A DNA stretch of 6,198 bases from an uncultured Kordia sp. (GCA_913054565.1 CAJXHW010000112.1:1-6198); one strand, 5' to 3'; counted from the stretch's first letter, positions 1 through 6,198 are shown. Notes: generated from the letters alone by a model not told the origin. Made by a program: numbers and translations.

Positions 1-56
1 ATGATACAGCAACAAATGATAGTATTGAAATGATTCAGAAGGTATTCCAACTCTAA
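1..56 (+). CDS. hemA: C-terminal end of an upstream gene, probably glutamyl-tRNA reductase (partial)
   Basis: An open frame enters from the left edge (first full codon at base 3) and ends at TAA 54-56, giving a short tail DTATNDSIEMIQKVFQL. The stop lies four bases before the hemC ATG, the tight spacing of an operon. The sequence is too short to identify by itself. The hemA call is inferred from the usual flavobacterial order hemA-hemC-hemD and from the tail looking like the end of a helical C-terminal dimerisation domain. If correct, the enzyme reduces Glu-tRNA(Glu) to glutamate-1-semialdehyde, the first committed step of C5-pathway haem synthesis. That a coding frame ends here is fairly likely; the gene name is a context guess. 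Confidence 0.55.
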   Translation, partial: DTATNDSIEMIQKVFQL

Positions 57-60
57 ACCC

Positions 61-975
61 ATGGAAAAAATAATAAAAATAGGTACTCGCGATAGTCAAT
101 TGGCATTATGGCAAGCAAAAACTGTACAACAAAAATTAAATGATTTAGGGTATAAAACAGAACTCATCCCAGTAAAATCAACAGGTGATGTTGTGTTAGA
201 TAAACCGTTATATGAATTAGGTATCACAGGAATATTTACTAAAACATTAGATGTGGCTATGCTAAATGGTACAGTAGATATTGCAGTACATTCTATGAAA
301 GATGTGCCTACGGCTTTACCTATTGGTATCTGTCAATCTGCAGTTTTAGAACGTGCAAATTCTACAGATATTTTAGTTCATAAAGGATTAGGTTTTTTAG
401 ATACTGAAGGAACAATTGCTACAGGAAGTTTAAGAAGAAAAGCACAATGGTTGCATAAATATCCAGACCATGAAGTAGTTGATTTGCGCGGAAATGTAAA
501 TTTGCGTTTACAGAAATTAGAGGATAACGATTGGGGAGGGGCAATTTTCGCAAAAGCTGGCTTAGAGCGCATTGAGGTTTTACCAGAAAATTACATTGAT
601 TTAAGTTGGATGGTGCCGGCTCCTGCACAAGGAGCGGTAGTTGTTCATACGATGAAAAATGATGAGTTTACAACTGGAGCTGTAGCTAGACTTAATGATG
701 AAGCAACGGAATTATGTACTAGAATTGAACGTGAGTTTTTAAGGGAATTAGAAGGGGGTTGTACAGCGCCAATTGGTGCGCTAGCTACAATTGAAAACGA
801 TGCAATGTCTTTTGAAGGTGTACTCTTCTCATTAGATGGCGAACAAAAAATAGAAGTAAGCCTTAAAGATATTCCTGTTTCAGAAATAGAAAATACAGGA
901 AAACAATGCGCGCAAAAAGTACTGACTAACGGTGGTATAGAGTTGATGCGACAAATAAAAGCAGAACTTAAGTAA
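61..975 (+). CDS. hemC: Hydroxymethylbilane synthase (porphobilinogen deaminase)
   Basis: Cytoplasmic enzyme that condenses four porphobilinogen units into the linear tetrapyrrole hydroxymethylbilane. The 304 residues are close to the usual size (E. coli about 313) and appear complete. Domain 1 opens with IGTRDSQLALWQA (residues 7-19). HSMKDVP carries the catalytic Asp at residue 81, matching E. coli Asp84. The cofactor- and substrate-binding arginines are visible in GSLRRKAQ (R125, R126) and DLRGNVNLRL (R143, R149). PAPAQGA lies before the third domain. The cofactor-attachment cysteine is in EGGCTAPIGA (Cys234, matching E. coli Cys242), where the dipyrromethane is covalently bound. All key residues are present, so the enzyme should be active. 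The ATG at 61 is chosen because it directly precedes the conserved N-terminal strand and sits four bases after the upstream stop. It is probably co-transcribed with the gene upstream and with hemD. Confidence 0.97.
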   Translation: MEKIIKIGTRDSQLALWQAKTVQQKLNDLGYKTELIPVKSTGDVVLDKPLYELGITGIFTKTLDVAMLNGTVDIAVHSMKDVPTALPIGICQSAVLERANSTDILVHKGLGFLDTEGTIATGSLRRKAQWLHKYPDHEVVDLRGNVNLRLQKLEDNDWGGAIFAKAGLERIEVLPENYIDLSWMVPAPAQGAVVVHTMKNDEFTTGAVARLNDEATELCTRIEREFLRELEGGCTAPIGALATIENDAMSFEGVLFSLDGEQKIEVSLKDIPVSEIENTGKQCAQKVLTNGGIELMRQIKAELK

Positions 976-979
976 TGTT

Positions 980-1633
980 ATGAAGAGTATAAATGTTTTG
1001 TCTACTAAAAAACTCTCTTCAGAACAATTAAGGTTGTTTGACAATAGTCAAATTAGTATAGATGCATATGGCGCTATTTCTATTGAAAAACTGCCATTCA
1101 TCGCTACAAATCAAGTAGAAAATGCAATAGTGACAAGTCAGAATTCTGCACAAATTATTATTGACGCGGGTATACAAGTTAACAACGTATTTTGTGTTGG
1201 TAAAAAGACATCAAAACTGATTTTAAAGAATTCTATTAATGTTGTTAAAACGGCTAGTAATGCTGCTGATTTAGCAAATTTCATAGTAAAAAAACATAAA
1301 AATGATTCTTTTGTGTTTTTTTGTGGTAATATACGAAGAGATGAATTGCCAAATATATTGACTAAAAACGAAATTGATTTTACTGAAAAATTGATTTATA
1401 AAACAAGTTCAAATTTTCAAAAAATCAACAAAAACTTTGATGGGATTTTATTTTTTAGTCCAAGTGGAGTTCAAAGTTATATCCAAGAAAATTCATTAAC
1501 TAACTCTGTGGTTTTCTGTATAGGGAAGACCACTGCCAGTGAAGTAAGAAAACACACATCAAATATTGTTGTAGCACAACAATCTACAGTAGAAAATACC
1601 ATCACCACAGCAATCGATTATTTCAAAAGCTAA
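980..1633 (+). CDS. hemD: Uroporphyrinogen-III synthase
   Basis: Cytoplasmic enzyme that closes hydroxymethylbilane and inverts ring D to give uroporphyrinogen III, the product directly downstream of HemC. HemD proteins are weakly conserved, so the call rests on the spaced family pattern plus position. The pattern is VLSTKKLSSEQ near the N-terminus, AIVTSQNSA (49-57), VFCVGKKT (70-77), FFCGNIRRDELP (113-124), FDGILFFSPSGV (153-164), and VFCIGKTTASE (178-188) followed by a VVAQQSTVENT segment. These are the two Rossmann-like lobes and the hinge seen in the family. At 217 residues it is somewhat shorter than E. coli HemD (246), which is usual for Bacteroidota. The ATG lies four bases after the hemC stop with no clear Shine-Dalgarno sequence, so translation is probably coupled to hemC. 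The ATG overlapping the hemC stop (975-977) reaches a stop after two codons and is not used. Confidence 0.93.
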   Translation: MKSINVLSTKKLSSEQLRLFDNSQISIDAYGAISIEKLPFIATNQVENAIVTSQNSAQIIIDAGIQVNNVFCVGKKTSKLILKNSINVVKTASNAADLANFIVKKHKNDSFVFFCGNIRRDELPNILTKNEIDFTEKLIYKTSSNFQKINKNFDGILFFSPSGVQSYIQENSLTNSVVFCIGKTTASEVRKHTSNIVVAQQSTVENTITTAIDYFKS

Positions 1634-1660
1634 ATAGTACCATTTTTACTATAAATTGCT

Positions 1661-1668
1661 TATTTTCG
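1661..1668 (+). promoter_or_regulatory. Candidate Bacteroidota -7 promoter element upstream of ileS
   Basis: The 59-base gap between hemD and ileS contains TATTTTCG, which matches the Bacteroidota primary-sigma -7 consensus TAnnTTTG at all fixed positions except one (C for T in the third T). It ends 24 bases before the ileS ATG, which would give a short leader. No convincing -33 TTTG lies 17-23 bases upstream; only a T-run at 1643-1647 is present, and it is too close. This is the only sizeable gap between the hem genes and ileS, so a separate promoter for ileS is plausible. In such AT-rich DNA the match could be chance. Confidence 0.4.
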
Positions 1669-1683
1669 CATACTTATAAAATT

Positions 1684-1690
1684 AAGAGGA
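1684..1690 (+). promoter_or_regulatory. Purine-rich possible ribosome binding site of ileS
   Basis: AAGAGGA lies directly before the ileS start, with two bases between it and the ATG at 1693. The GAGG core resembles a Shine-Dalgarno sequence, although the spacing (three bases from the GAGG) is shorter than ideal. Bacteroidota largely do without Shine-Dalgarno pairing, and the other starts in this window show none, so it may only be an A/G-rich leader. It nonetheless agrees with ATG 1693 as the start. Confidence 0.35.
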
Positions 1691-1692
1691 AA

Positions 1693-4600
1693 ATGAGTAC
1701 GAAGTTTACGGAATACAAGGGGCTTAACTTGCCAAATGTTGCTGATGAAATATTAAAATTCTGGGAGGAAAATAATATTTTTGATAAAAGTATAACGACT
1801 CGTGATGATAACAAACCATTTGTGTTTTTTGAAGGACCACCTTCAGCTAATGGTATGCCAGGGATTCATCACGTAATGGGCCGTACCATTAAAGATATTT
1901 TTTGTCGTTATAAAACTCAAAAAGGATTTCAGGTAAAACGTAAAGCAGGTTGGGACACACATGGACTACCAGTTGAGCTTGGTGTAGAAAAAGAACTTGG
2001 AATTACTAAAGAAGATATTGGTACAAAAATTACTGTTGAAGAATATAATGCTGCTTGTAAAAAAGCAGTAATGAAATATACAGATGTTTGGAATAGCTTG
2101 ACAGAAAAAATGGGGTATTGGGTAGATATGGAAGATCCATATGTGACCTACAAGCCCAAATACATGGAAAGTGTGTGGTGGTTGTTAAAGCAAATCTATG
2201 AGAAAAATTTAATATACAAAGGGTACACTATTCAGCCATACTCTCCTAAGGCAGGTACTGGATTAAGTTCGCATGAAATTAACCAACCTGGGGCATATCA
2301 AGATGTTACTGATACAACAATTGTAGCGCAGTTTAAAGCTGTAAAAGATACATTACCGCAAGTGTTACAAATTGATGGCGATGTGCATTTAATGGCATGG
2401 ACTACAACACCTTGGACTTTGCCAAGTAACACGGCATTAACTGTTGGGGCTAAAATTGATTATGTGTTGGTGAAAACATTCAACCAATACACCTTTGAAG
2501 CAACCAATGTAATTTTAGCTAAAAATTTAGTGGCTAAGCAATTTGCGGGTAAAAAATTCAAGCAAGTAGACAGTGAAGCAGATTTAAAAACATATGAATC
2601 TGGGGCAAAACAAATTCCGTTTGTTGTTGTTTCGGAACATAAAGGAGCAGATTTAGTAGGTGTAAAATACGAACAATTATTACCATACGCCTTGCCATAT
2701 GAAACACCAGAAGAAGCCTTTAGAGTTATTCCTGGAGATTTTGTTACTACAGAGGACGGAACAGGAATAGTGCATACAGCACCAACGTTTGGAGCAGATG
2801 ATGCATTGGTAGCTAAAGATGCTGGTGTGCCGCCTTTATTAGTCAAAGATGCAAATGACAATTTAGTGCCTCTGGTAGATTTACAAGGTAAATTCACTAA
2901 AGACATGGGTGAGTTTGCAGGTATGTATGTGAAAAATGAATATTATGTTGATGGTGAAGCACCAGAAAAATCAGTAGATGTTCAAATAGCAATTAAATTA
3001 AAGGAAGAAAACAAAGCGTTTAAGGTTGAAAAATACGTGCATAGTTATCCGCATTGTTGGCGAACTGACAAACCAATTTTATACTACCCGTTAGATTCTT
3101 GGTTTATAAAAGTGACTGATGTAAAAGATAAAATGCATTCGTTAAACGAAACAATTAACTGGAAACCAGAAGCAACAGGTACAGGACGTTTTGGAAACTG
3201 GTTAAAAAACGCTAATGATTGGAACTTATCACGTTCTCGTTTTTGGGGAATTCCTTTGCCAATTTGGAGATCTGAAGACGGTACAGAAGTAAAAATAATG
3301 GGTTCTGTAGCAGAATTAAAAAAAGAAATGCAACGTGCAGTATCTGCCGGTGTAATGTCAGAAGATATTTTTGCCAAGTTTGTAATTGGCGATATGTCTG
3401 ATGAAAATTATGACACGATTGATTTACATAAAAATGTGGTTGATAAAATTACATTAGTGTCAGACTCTGGGAAGCCAATGACACGAGAATCTGATTTGAT
3501 TGATGTGTGGTTTGATTCTGGATCAATGCCTTATGCGCAGTGGCACTACCCGTTTGAAAATAAAGAATTAGTTGATAGTACATGGAAAACAGCAGATTTT
3601 ATTGCTGAAGGGGTTGATCAAACGGGCGGATGGTTTTATACATTACACGCCATAGCAACTTTAGTATTTAATGATAAGGCGTATAAAAATGTAGTATCTA
3701 ACGGATTAGTGTTAGATAAAAATGGACAAAAAATGTCTAAACGTTTAGGAAATGGGATTGATCCATTTTCAACTTTAGAAAAATATGGTCCTGATGCCAC
3801 ACGTTGGTATATGATTTCAAATGCAAATCCATGGGATAATTTAAAGTTTGATTTGGATGGAATTACTGAGGTAAGTAGAAAGTTTTTTGGAACATTATAC
3901 AATACCTATTCGTTTTTTAGTTTATATGCAAACTTAGATAACTTTAACTATTCTGAAGAAGATATTGCTATTGCAAACAGGCCAGAAATAGACCGTTGGG
4001 TATTGTCAGAATTACATAGTTTAGTAGAGAAAGTAGACGAGTATTATGGTGGTTATGAGCCCACTAAAGCAACTCGAGCAATTTCAGATTTTGTACAAGA
4101 ACACTTGAGTAATTGGTTTGTGAGATTGAGTAGAAGACGATTTTGGAAAGGTGACTACGCGCACGATAAAATATCTGCATACCAAACATTATATACATGT
4201 TTAGAAACTATATCTAAGTTAGCAGCACCAGTGGCGCCTTTCTTTATGGATAGGTTGTATAAGGATTTAACAAAAGCAACAAATAAAAGTGCAGAAGAAA
4301 GTGTTCATTTGGCAAATTTCCCAATAGCTGATTTAACGATTATTGATAAGTCACTAGAGAGTAAAATGGAAAAAGCACAAACCATATCATCATTAGTTTT
4401 GTCATTAAGAGCTAAGGAGAAAATTAATGTGCGTAAACCATTGCAACGAGTGATGATTCCTGTAATGAATGCTGTTGAAAAAGAGGAAATACTTGCTGTT
4501 GCTAATTTGATAAAATCAGAGGTAAATGTTAAGGAAATAGAGCTGTTGGATGACGCTTCAGGTATTTTAGTAAAACAAATAAAGCCTAATTTTAAAGCCT

Positions 4601-5094
4601 TAGGGCCACGTTTTGGGAAAGAAATGAAAGCTGTTGCTGAGGCAATTATGAAATTTGACCAAGAAAATATCTTAGAAATTGAACAAAATGATGGAATTTC
4701 ACTTGATATTAATGGAAAAAATATTAACTTGAACTTAGAAGATGTGGAGATATCTTCTCAAGATATTGAAGGATGGTCTGTTGCAAATGCTAATGGATTA
4801 ACAGTAGCTTTAGATGTTACTATTTCTGAAGAATTACGTAATGAAGGAATTGCTAGAGAATTGGTGAATAGAATTCAAAATTTACGTAAAGATTCAGGAT
4901 TTGAAGTCACAGATAAAATTACAGTAGCGATTCAAAAAGATGGGATTTTAGAAAACGCTTTAAATGATGTTCTTGAGAATTATATTAAAATTGAAACCTT
5001 AACCGAAAAAATAGATTTACTAACCACAGTGAATAATGGTATAGATATTGCTTTTGACAATATAGAAACTAAATTGTTTATTGAAAAAATATAA
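1693..5094 (+). CDS. ileS: Isoleucyl-tRNA synthetase, IleRS2-like, with swapped GxHH signature
   Basis: Cytoplasmic class Ia synthetase that charges tRNA(Ile) with isoleucine and hydrolyses mischarged valine. It has 1133 residues and looks complete. The N-terminal catalytic half has PPSANGMP (49-56) followed by GIHHVMGR (57-64), where most IleRS have H-x-G-H. The editing domain CP1 has WTTTPWTLPSN (236-246; T237-T239 match the E. coli threonines near T242) and GTGIVHTAP (356-364), with H361 and D370 matching E. coli H333 and D342. The catalytic core resumes with DWNLSRSRFWGIP (509-521), DVWFDSGS (604-611), EGVDQTGGWFY (639-649) and KMSKR (680-684). A helical anticodon-binding region follows (about 700-880), including DRW (767-769) and SNWFVRLSRRRFW (806-818). 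The C-terminal part (about 890-1133) has no cysteine after C836, so the zinc-binding tail of E. coli-type IleRS is absent, as in IleRS2. It probably forms a unit with the next gene. Confidence 0.98.
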   Translation: MSTKFTEYKGLNLPNVADEILKFWEENNIFDKSITTRDDNKPFVFFEGPPSANGMPGIHHVMGRTIKDIFCRYKTQKGFQVKRKAGWDTHGLPVELGVEKELGITKEDIGTKITVEEYNAACKKAVMKYTDVWNSLTEKMGYWVDMEDPYVTYKPKYMESVWWLLKQIYEKNLIYKGYTIQPYSPKAGTGLSSHEINQPGAYQDVTDTTIVAQFKAVKDTLPQVLQIDGDVHLMAWTTTPWTLPSNTALTVGAKIDYVLVKTFNQYTFEATNVILAKNLVAKQFAGKKFKQVDSEADLKTYESGAKQIPFVVVSEHKGADLVGVKYEQLLPYALPYETPEEAFRVIPGDFVTTEDGTGIVHTAPTFGADDALVAKDAGVPPLLVKDANDNLVPLVDLQGKFTKDMGEFAGMYVKNEYYVDGEAPEKSVDVQIAIKLKEENKAFKVEKYVHSYPHCWRTDKPILYYPLDSWFIKVTDVKDKMHSLNETINWKPEATGTGRFGNWLKNANDWNLSRSRFWGIPLPIWRSEDGTEVKIMGSVAELKKEMQRAVSAGVMSEDIFAKFVIGDMSDENYDTIDLHKNVVDKITLVSDSGKPMTRESDLIDVWFDSGSMPYAQWHYPFENKELVDSTWKTADFIAEGVDQTGGWFYTLHAIATLVFNDKAYKNVVSNGLVLDKNGQKMSKRLGNGIDPFSTLEKYGPDATRWYMISNANPWDNLKFDLDGITEVSRKFFGTLYNTYSFFSLYANLDNFNYSEEDIAIANRPEIDRWVLSELHSLVEKVDEYYGGYEPTKATRAISDFVQEHLSNWFVRLSRRRFWKGDYAHDKISAYQTLYTCLETISKLAAPVAPFFMDRLYKDLTKATNKSAEESVHLANFPIADLTIIDKSLESKMEKAQTISSLVLSLRAKEKINVRKPLQRVMIPVMNAVEKEEILAVANLIKSEVNVKEIELLDDASGILVKQIKPNFKALGPRFGKEMKAVAEAIMKFDQENILEIEQNDGISLDINGKNINLNLEDVEISSQDIEGWSVANANGLTVALDVTISEELRNEGIARELVNRIQNLRKDSGFEVTDKITVAIQKDGILENALNDVLENYIKIETLTEKIDLLTTVNNGIDIAFDNIETKLFIEKI

Positions 5095-5098
5095 AAAA

Positions 5099-5482
5099 AT
5101 GAGTGACGATGTAAAAGTAAGATACTCCGATGCAGACTTAGCAGAATTTAAAACAATTATTCTTGCTAAAATTGAAAAAGCAAAAGCAGATGCAGAGCTT
5201 TTAAAAAGTGCATATATGAATGACCATGATAATGGTACTGAAGATACGTCTCCAACATTTAAAGCATTTGATGAAGGCTCACAAACAATGAGTAAAGAAC
5301 GTAATATGCAATTGGCGCAACGTCAAGAAAAATTTATACGTGATTTAAAGAATGCTTTAGCGCGTATAGAAAATAAAACGTATGGTGTGTGTAGAGTATT
5401 AGGAAAATTAATTGCAAAAGAGCGCTTAAAACTAGTGCCCCATGCTACATTAAGTATAGAAGCTAAAAACTTACAAAAGTAA
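5099..5482 (+). CDS. TraR/DksA-family protein with degenerate zinc finger
   Basis: A 127-residue protein related to DksA/TraR, regulators that insert a coiled coil into the RNA polymerase secondary channel. An N-terminal helical region (about 10-40) and a second helix (about 60-92) suggest a coiled-coil hairpin with a tip around NGTEDTSPTF (45-54). The C-terminal globular part is NKTYGVC...ERLKLVPHATLSIEAK (92-123). Aligned by eye with the four-cysteine finger of DksA, only Cys98 remains; the other three positions are Leu101, Ser119 and Ala122, so zinc binding by the classical finger is unlikely. The DxxDxA tip motif of E. coli DksA is also not seen. This form is, as far as I recall, common in Bacteroidota next to ileS. 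The ATG at 5099 is preferred; it lies four bases after the ileS stop, consistent with translational coupling. An upstream in-frame TTG at 5081 would overlap ileS and add six Lys/Tyr-rich residues. The family call is firm; the function in transcription is inferred. Confidence 0.9.
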   Translation: MSDDVKVRYSDADLAEFKTIILAKIEKAKADAELLKSAYMNDHDNGTEDTSPTFKAFDEGSQTMSKERNMQLAQRQEKFIRDLKNALARIENKTYGVCRVLGKLIAKERLKLVPHATLSIEAKNLQK

Positions 5483-5486
5483 ACAT

Positions 5487-5517
5487 AAAAACGCTCCTTG
5501 TTAGGGGCGTTTTTTTT
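5487..5517 (+). terminator. Rho-independent terminator of the ileS unit
   Basis: The stem 5487-5497 (AAAAACGCTCC) pairs with 5504-5514 (GGGGCGTTTTT) over 11 base pairs, one of them a G-U wobble (5495-5506). The six-base loop is TTGTTA (5498-5503), and the run of eight T follows the GC-rich core (5510-5517). It begins five bases after the stop of the DksA-like gene, so it should end the ileS transcript. The A-run on the 5' side would allow some activity on the other strand, but no convergent gene is present here. Confidence 0.94.
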
Positions 5518-5533
5518 ACCAATAAAGTTCCTT

Positions 5534-6154
5534 GTGAAATATATAACATCACTCTTTTTGTTGTGTGCTTTGTTGTCTAGCGCACAAAAAAATATAGAAA
5601 AAACCTTTGCTTTAGATGCAAGTATTTCAACAGTTGTATTTGACTTAGAACATGTGTTTTCGATAAAATTGAAAAGCTCAAAAAGTTCGAATATTACACT
5701 TAAAGCTATTAGTGAAGGCGAGTATGCAAATCATTTTGTTGTCACTGAACGTGCAACAGATGGTGTAATGGTAATTTCTGGTAGAATAGCCTTTACATTT
5801 CCTAACAATCAAGACAAGCTTAGTGCACACAAAGTTCATGCGATAACGGTTGAAATAACGGTTCCGGAAAACTTAAAAATAACGATGAATAGTGATATAG
5901 GTAATCTTGAAGCTAATGGGTATTACAAGAAGTTAACTACTAATTTTTTATCAGGACACTGTAGGTTAAATAATGTTTCAGGAAATTTACAAATACAAAC
6001 GGTTAATGGAAGTATTAGTTTAATAGCAAAAGGAGGACATGTTATTTCTGAAACAAAAAGTGGTGTGATTACTGAAGAACAGTTGGTTAAAAGTTCTTCG
6101 GTGTTTAAATTAAAAACTATTAAAGGAAATATAAACATAGAGCAATCAAAATAA
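5534..6154 (+). CDS. Small exported protein, DUF4097/adhesin-like beta-repeat domain
   Basis: A 206-residue protein of unknown function. It starts with a Lys, a hydrophobic stretch (about 4-14) and an SSA|Q end (cleavage predicted after Ala17), a typical signal peptidase I site in Bacteroidota, where mature proteins often begin with Gln. Cys11 is not in a lipobox (its -1 residue is Leu), so it is not a lipoprotein. The mature part has alternating short strands and Gly/Asn turns: GNLEA (123-127), SGNLQI (149-154), NGSISL (158-163) and KGNINI (197-202). This resembles the stacked beta structure of DUF4097-type putative adhesins and suggests a periplasmic or surface protein; no binding partner can be named. 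The start is GTG at 5534. No in-frame ATG exists near the signal peptide, and the TTG at 5498 lies in the terminator loop. It begins only 16 bases after the terminator, so its promoter is unclear. Confidence 0.8.
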   Translation: MKYITSLFLLCALLSSAQKNIEKTFALDASISTVVFDLEHVFSIKLKSSKSSNITLKAISEGEYANHFVVTERATDGVMVISGRIAFTFPNNQDKLSAHKVHAITVEITVPENLKITMNSDIGNLEANGYYKKLTTNFLSGHCRLNNVSGNLQIQTVNGSISLIAKGGHVISETKSGVITEEQLVKSSSVFKLKTIKGNINIEQSK

Positions 6155-6168
6155 TATTTTATTATTTT
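6148..6168 (+). repeat. AT-only inverted repeat across the stop of the exported protein
   Basis: The eight-base arms AAAATAAT (6148-6155) and ATTATTTT (6161-6168) are perfect reverse complements around a five-base loop and span the TAA at 6152-6154. With no G or C in the stem and no following T-run beyond the arm itself, it is a weak terminator at best. Such palindromes also arise by chance in AT-rich DNA. Confidence 0.4.
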
Positions 6169-6170
6169 AG
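6163..6170 (+). promoter_or_regulatory. Weak candidate -7 element for a gene beyond the right edge
   Basis: TATTTTAG followed by CACCCG differs from the Bacteroidota -7 consensus TAnnTTTG at one fixed position (A for the third T). No TTG is visible 17-23 bases upstream. No start codon for a downstream gene appears in the remaining bases (6171-6198), so the target, if any, is outside the window. The element overlaps the inverted repeat just described. Confidence 0.22.
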
Positions 6171-6198
6171 CACCCGTTAAAAAAAATATACCCACAAT

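Noticed and set aside
1634..1652. Hairpin ATAGTA / TACTAT after hemD as a terminator
   Set aside because: Only six AT-rich pairs around a seven-base loop, with no following T-run. It is too weak to call.
1634..1692. T-box or other aminoacylation-sensing leader before ileS
   Set aside because: The gap is only 59 bases, too short for a T-box. No specifier stem, T-box sequence or terminator is visible, and the element is not typical of Bacteroidota.
2460..2906. 148-codon open frame on the - strand inside ileS, and similar - strand frames at 378-628, 3084-3377, 3636-3902 and 5923-6195
   Set aside because: These are antisense to well-supported genes, and their translations show no recognisable domain or consistent start context. 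They are shadows of the + strand codons.
5081..5098. Longer start (TTG at 5081) for the DksA-like protein
   Set aside because: It would overlap the end of ileS and add only LKKYKK-type residues not expected in the family; the ATG at 5099 with a four-base spacer is better.
5498..5533. Longer start (TTG at 5498) for the exported protein
   Set aside because: It lies in the loop of the terminator hairpin and would place 12 extra residues, encoded by the terminator T-run, before a normal signal peptide.
5534..5570. Lipoprotein signal at Cys11 of the exported protein
   Set aside because: The residues before the Cys are Phe-Leu-Leu, with no Gly/Ala/Ser at -1, and a good signal peptidase I site follows at residue 17.
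1..6198. Mobile elements, CRISPR arrays, tRNA or rRNA genes, phage or defence genes
   Set aside because: The window is filled by core metabolic and translation genes. I saw no direct-repeat arrays, transposase motifs, cloverleaf sequences or defence-type domains.

Overview
The window reads as a stretch of chromosome from a member of the Bacteroidota, most likely a marine or environmental Flavobacteriaceae. The evidence is the strongly AT-rich DNA, the hemA-hemC-hemD gene order, starts that mostly lack a Shine-Dalgarno sequence, a possible TAnnTTTG-type promoter element, and protein variants that look flavobacterial: the IleRS, a TraR/DksA-like protein with a degraded zinc finger, and an exported protein with an SSA|Q signal-peptide end. 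All genes are on the + strand, and coding density is very high, with no gene-free stretch over 60 bases.

Layout: (1) 1-56, the last codons of an upstream gene, probably hemA (glutamyl-tRNA reductase); (2) 61-975, hemC; (3) 980-1633, hemD; (4) a 59-base gap with a candidate promoter; (5) 1693-5094, ileS, a 1133-residue isoleucyl-tRNA synthetase; (6) 5099-5482, a TraR/DksA-like regulator; (7) 5487-5517, a clear intrinsic terminator; (8) 5534-6154, a small exported protein resembling DUF4097-type adhesin-like proteins, starting at GTG; (9) 6155-6198, an AT-rich tail with no gene visible.

Two transcription units are suggested. The first is a tetrapyrrole operon (hemA-hemC-hemD) that carries glutamyl-tRNA-derived carbon through hydroxymethylbilane to uroporphyrinogen III. 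The step from glutamate semialdehyde to porphobilinogen (hemL, hemB) is not in the window. The second is ileS-dksA-like, closed by the terminator. Three junctions inside these units have exactly 4 bases between stop and start.

The most notable observation is in IleRS. Its first class I signature reads G-I-H-H instead of the usual H-x-G-H, the swapped GxHH form associated with very high mupirocin resistance in IleRS2-type enzymes. A predicted intrinsic mupirocin resistance of the housekeeping enzyme follows. Nothing else looks like an undescribed system: this is mostly ordinary core genome. Smaller points of interest are the loss of three of the four zinc-finger cysteines in the DksA-like protein, an Arg-to-Gly change in the DQxRGWF motif of IleRS, and a gene that starts only 16 bases after a strong terminator.
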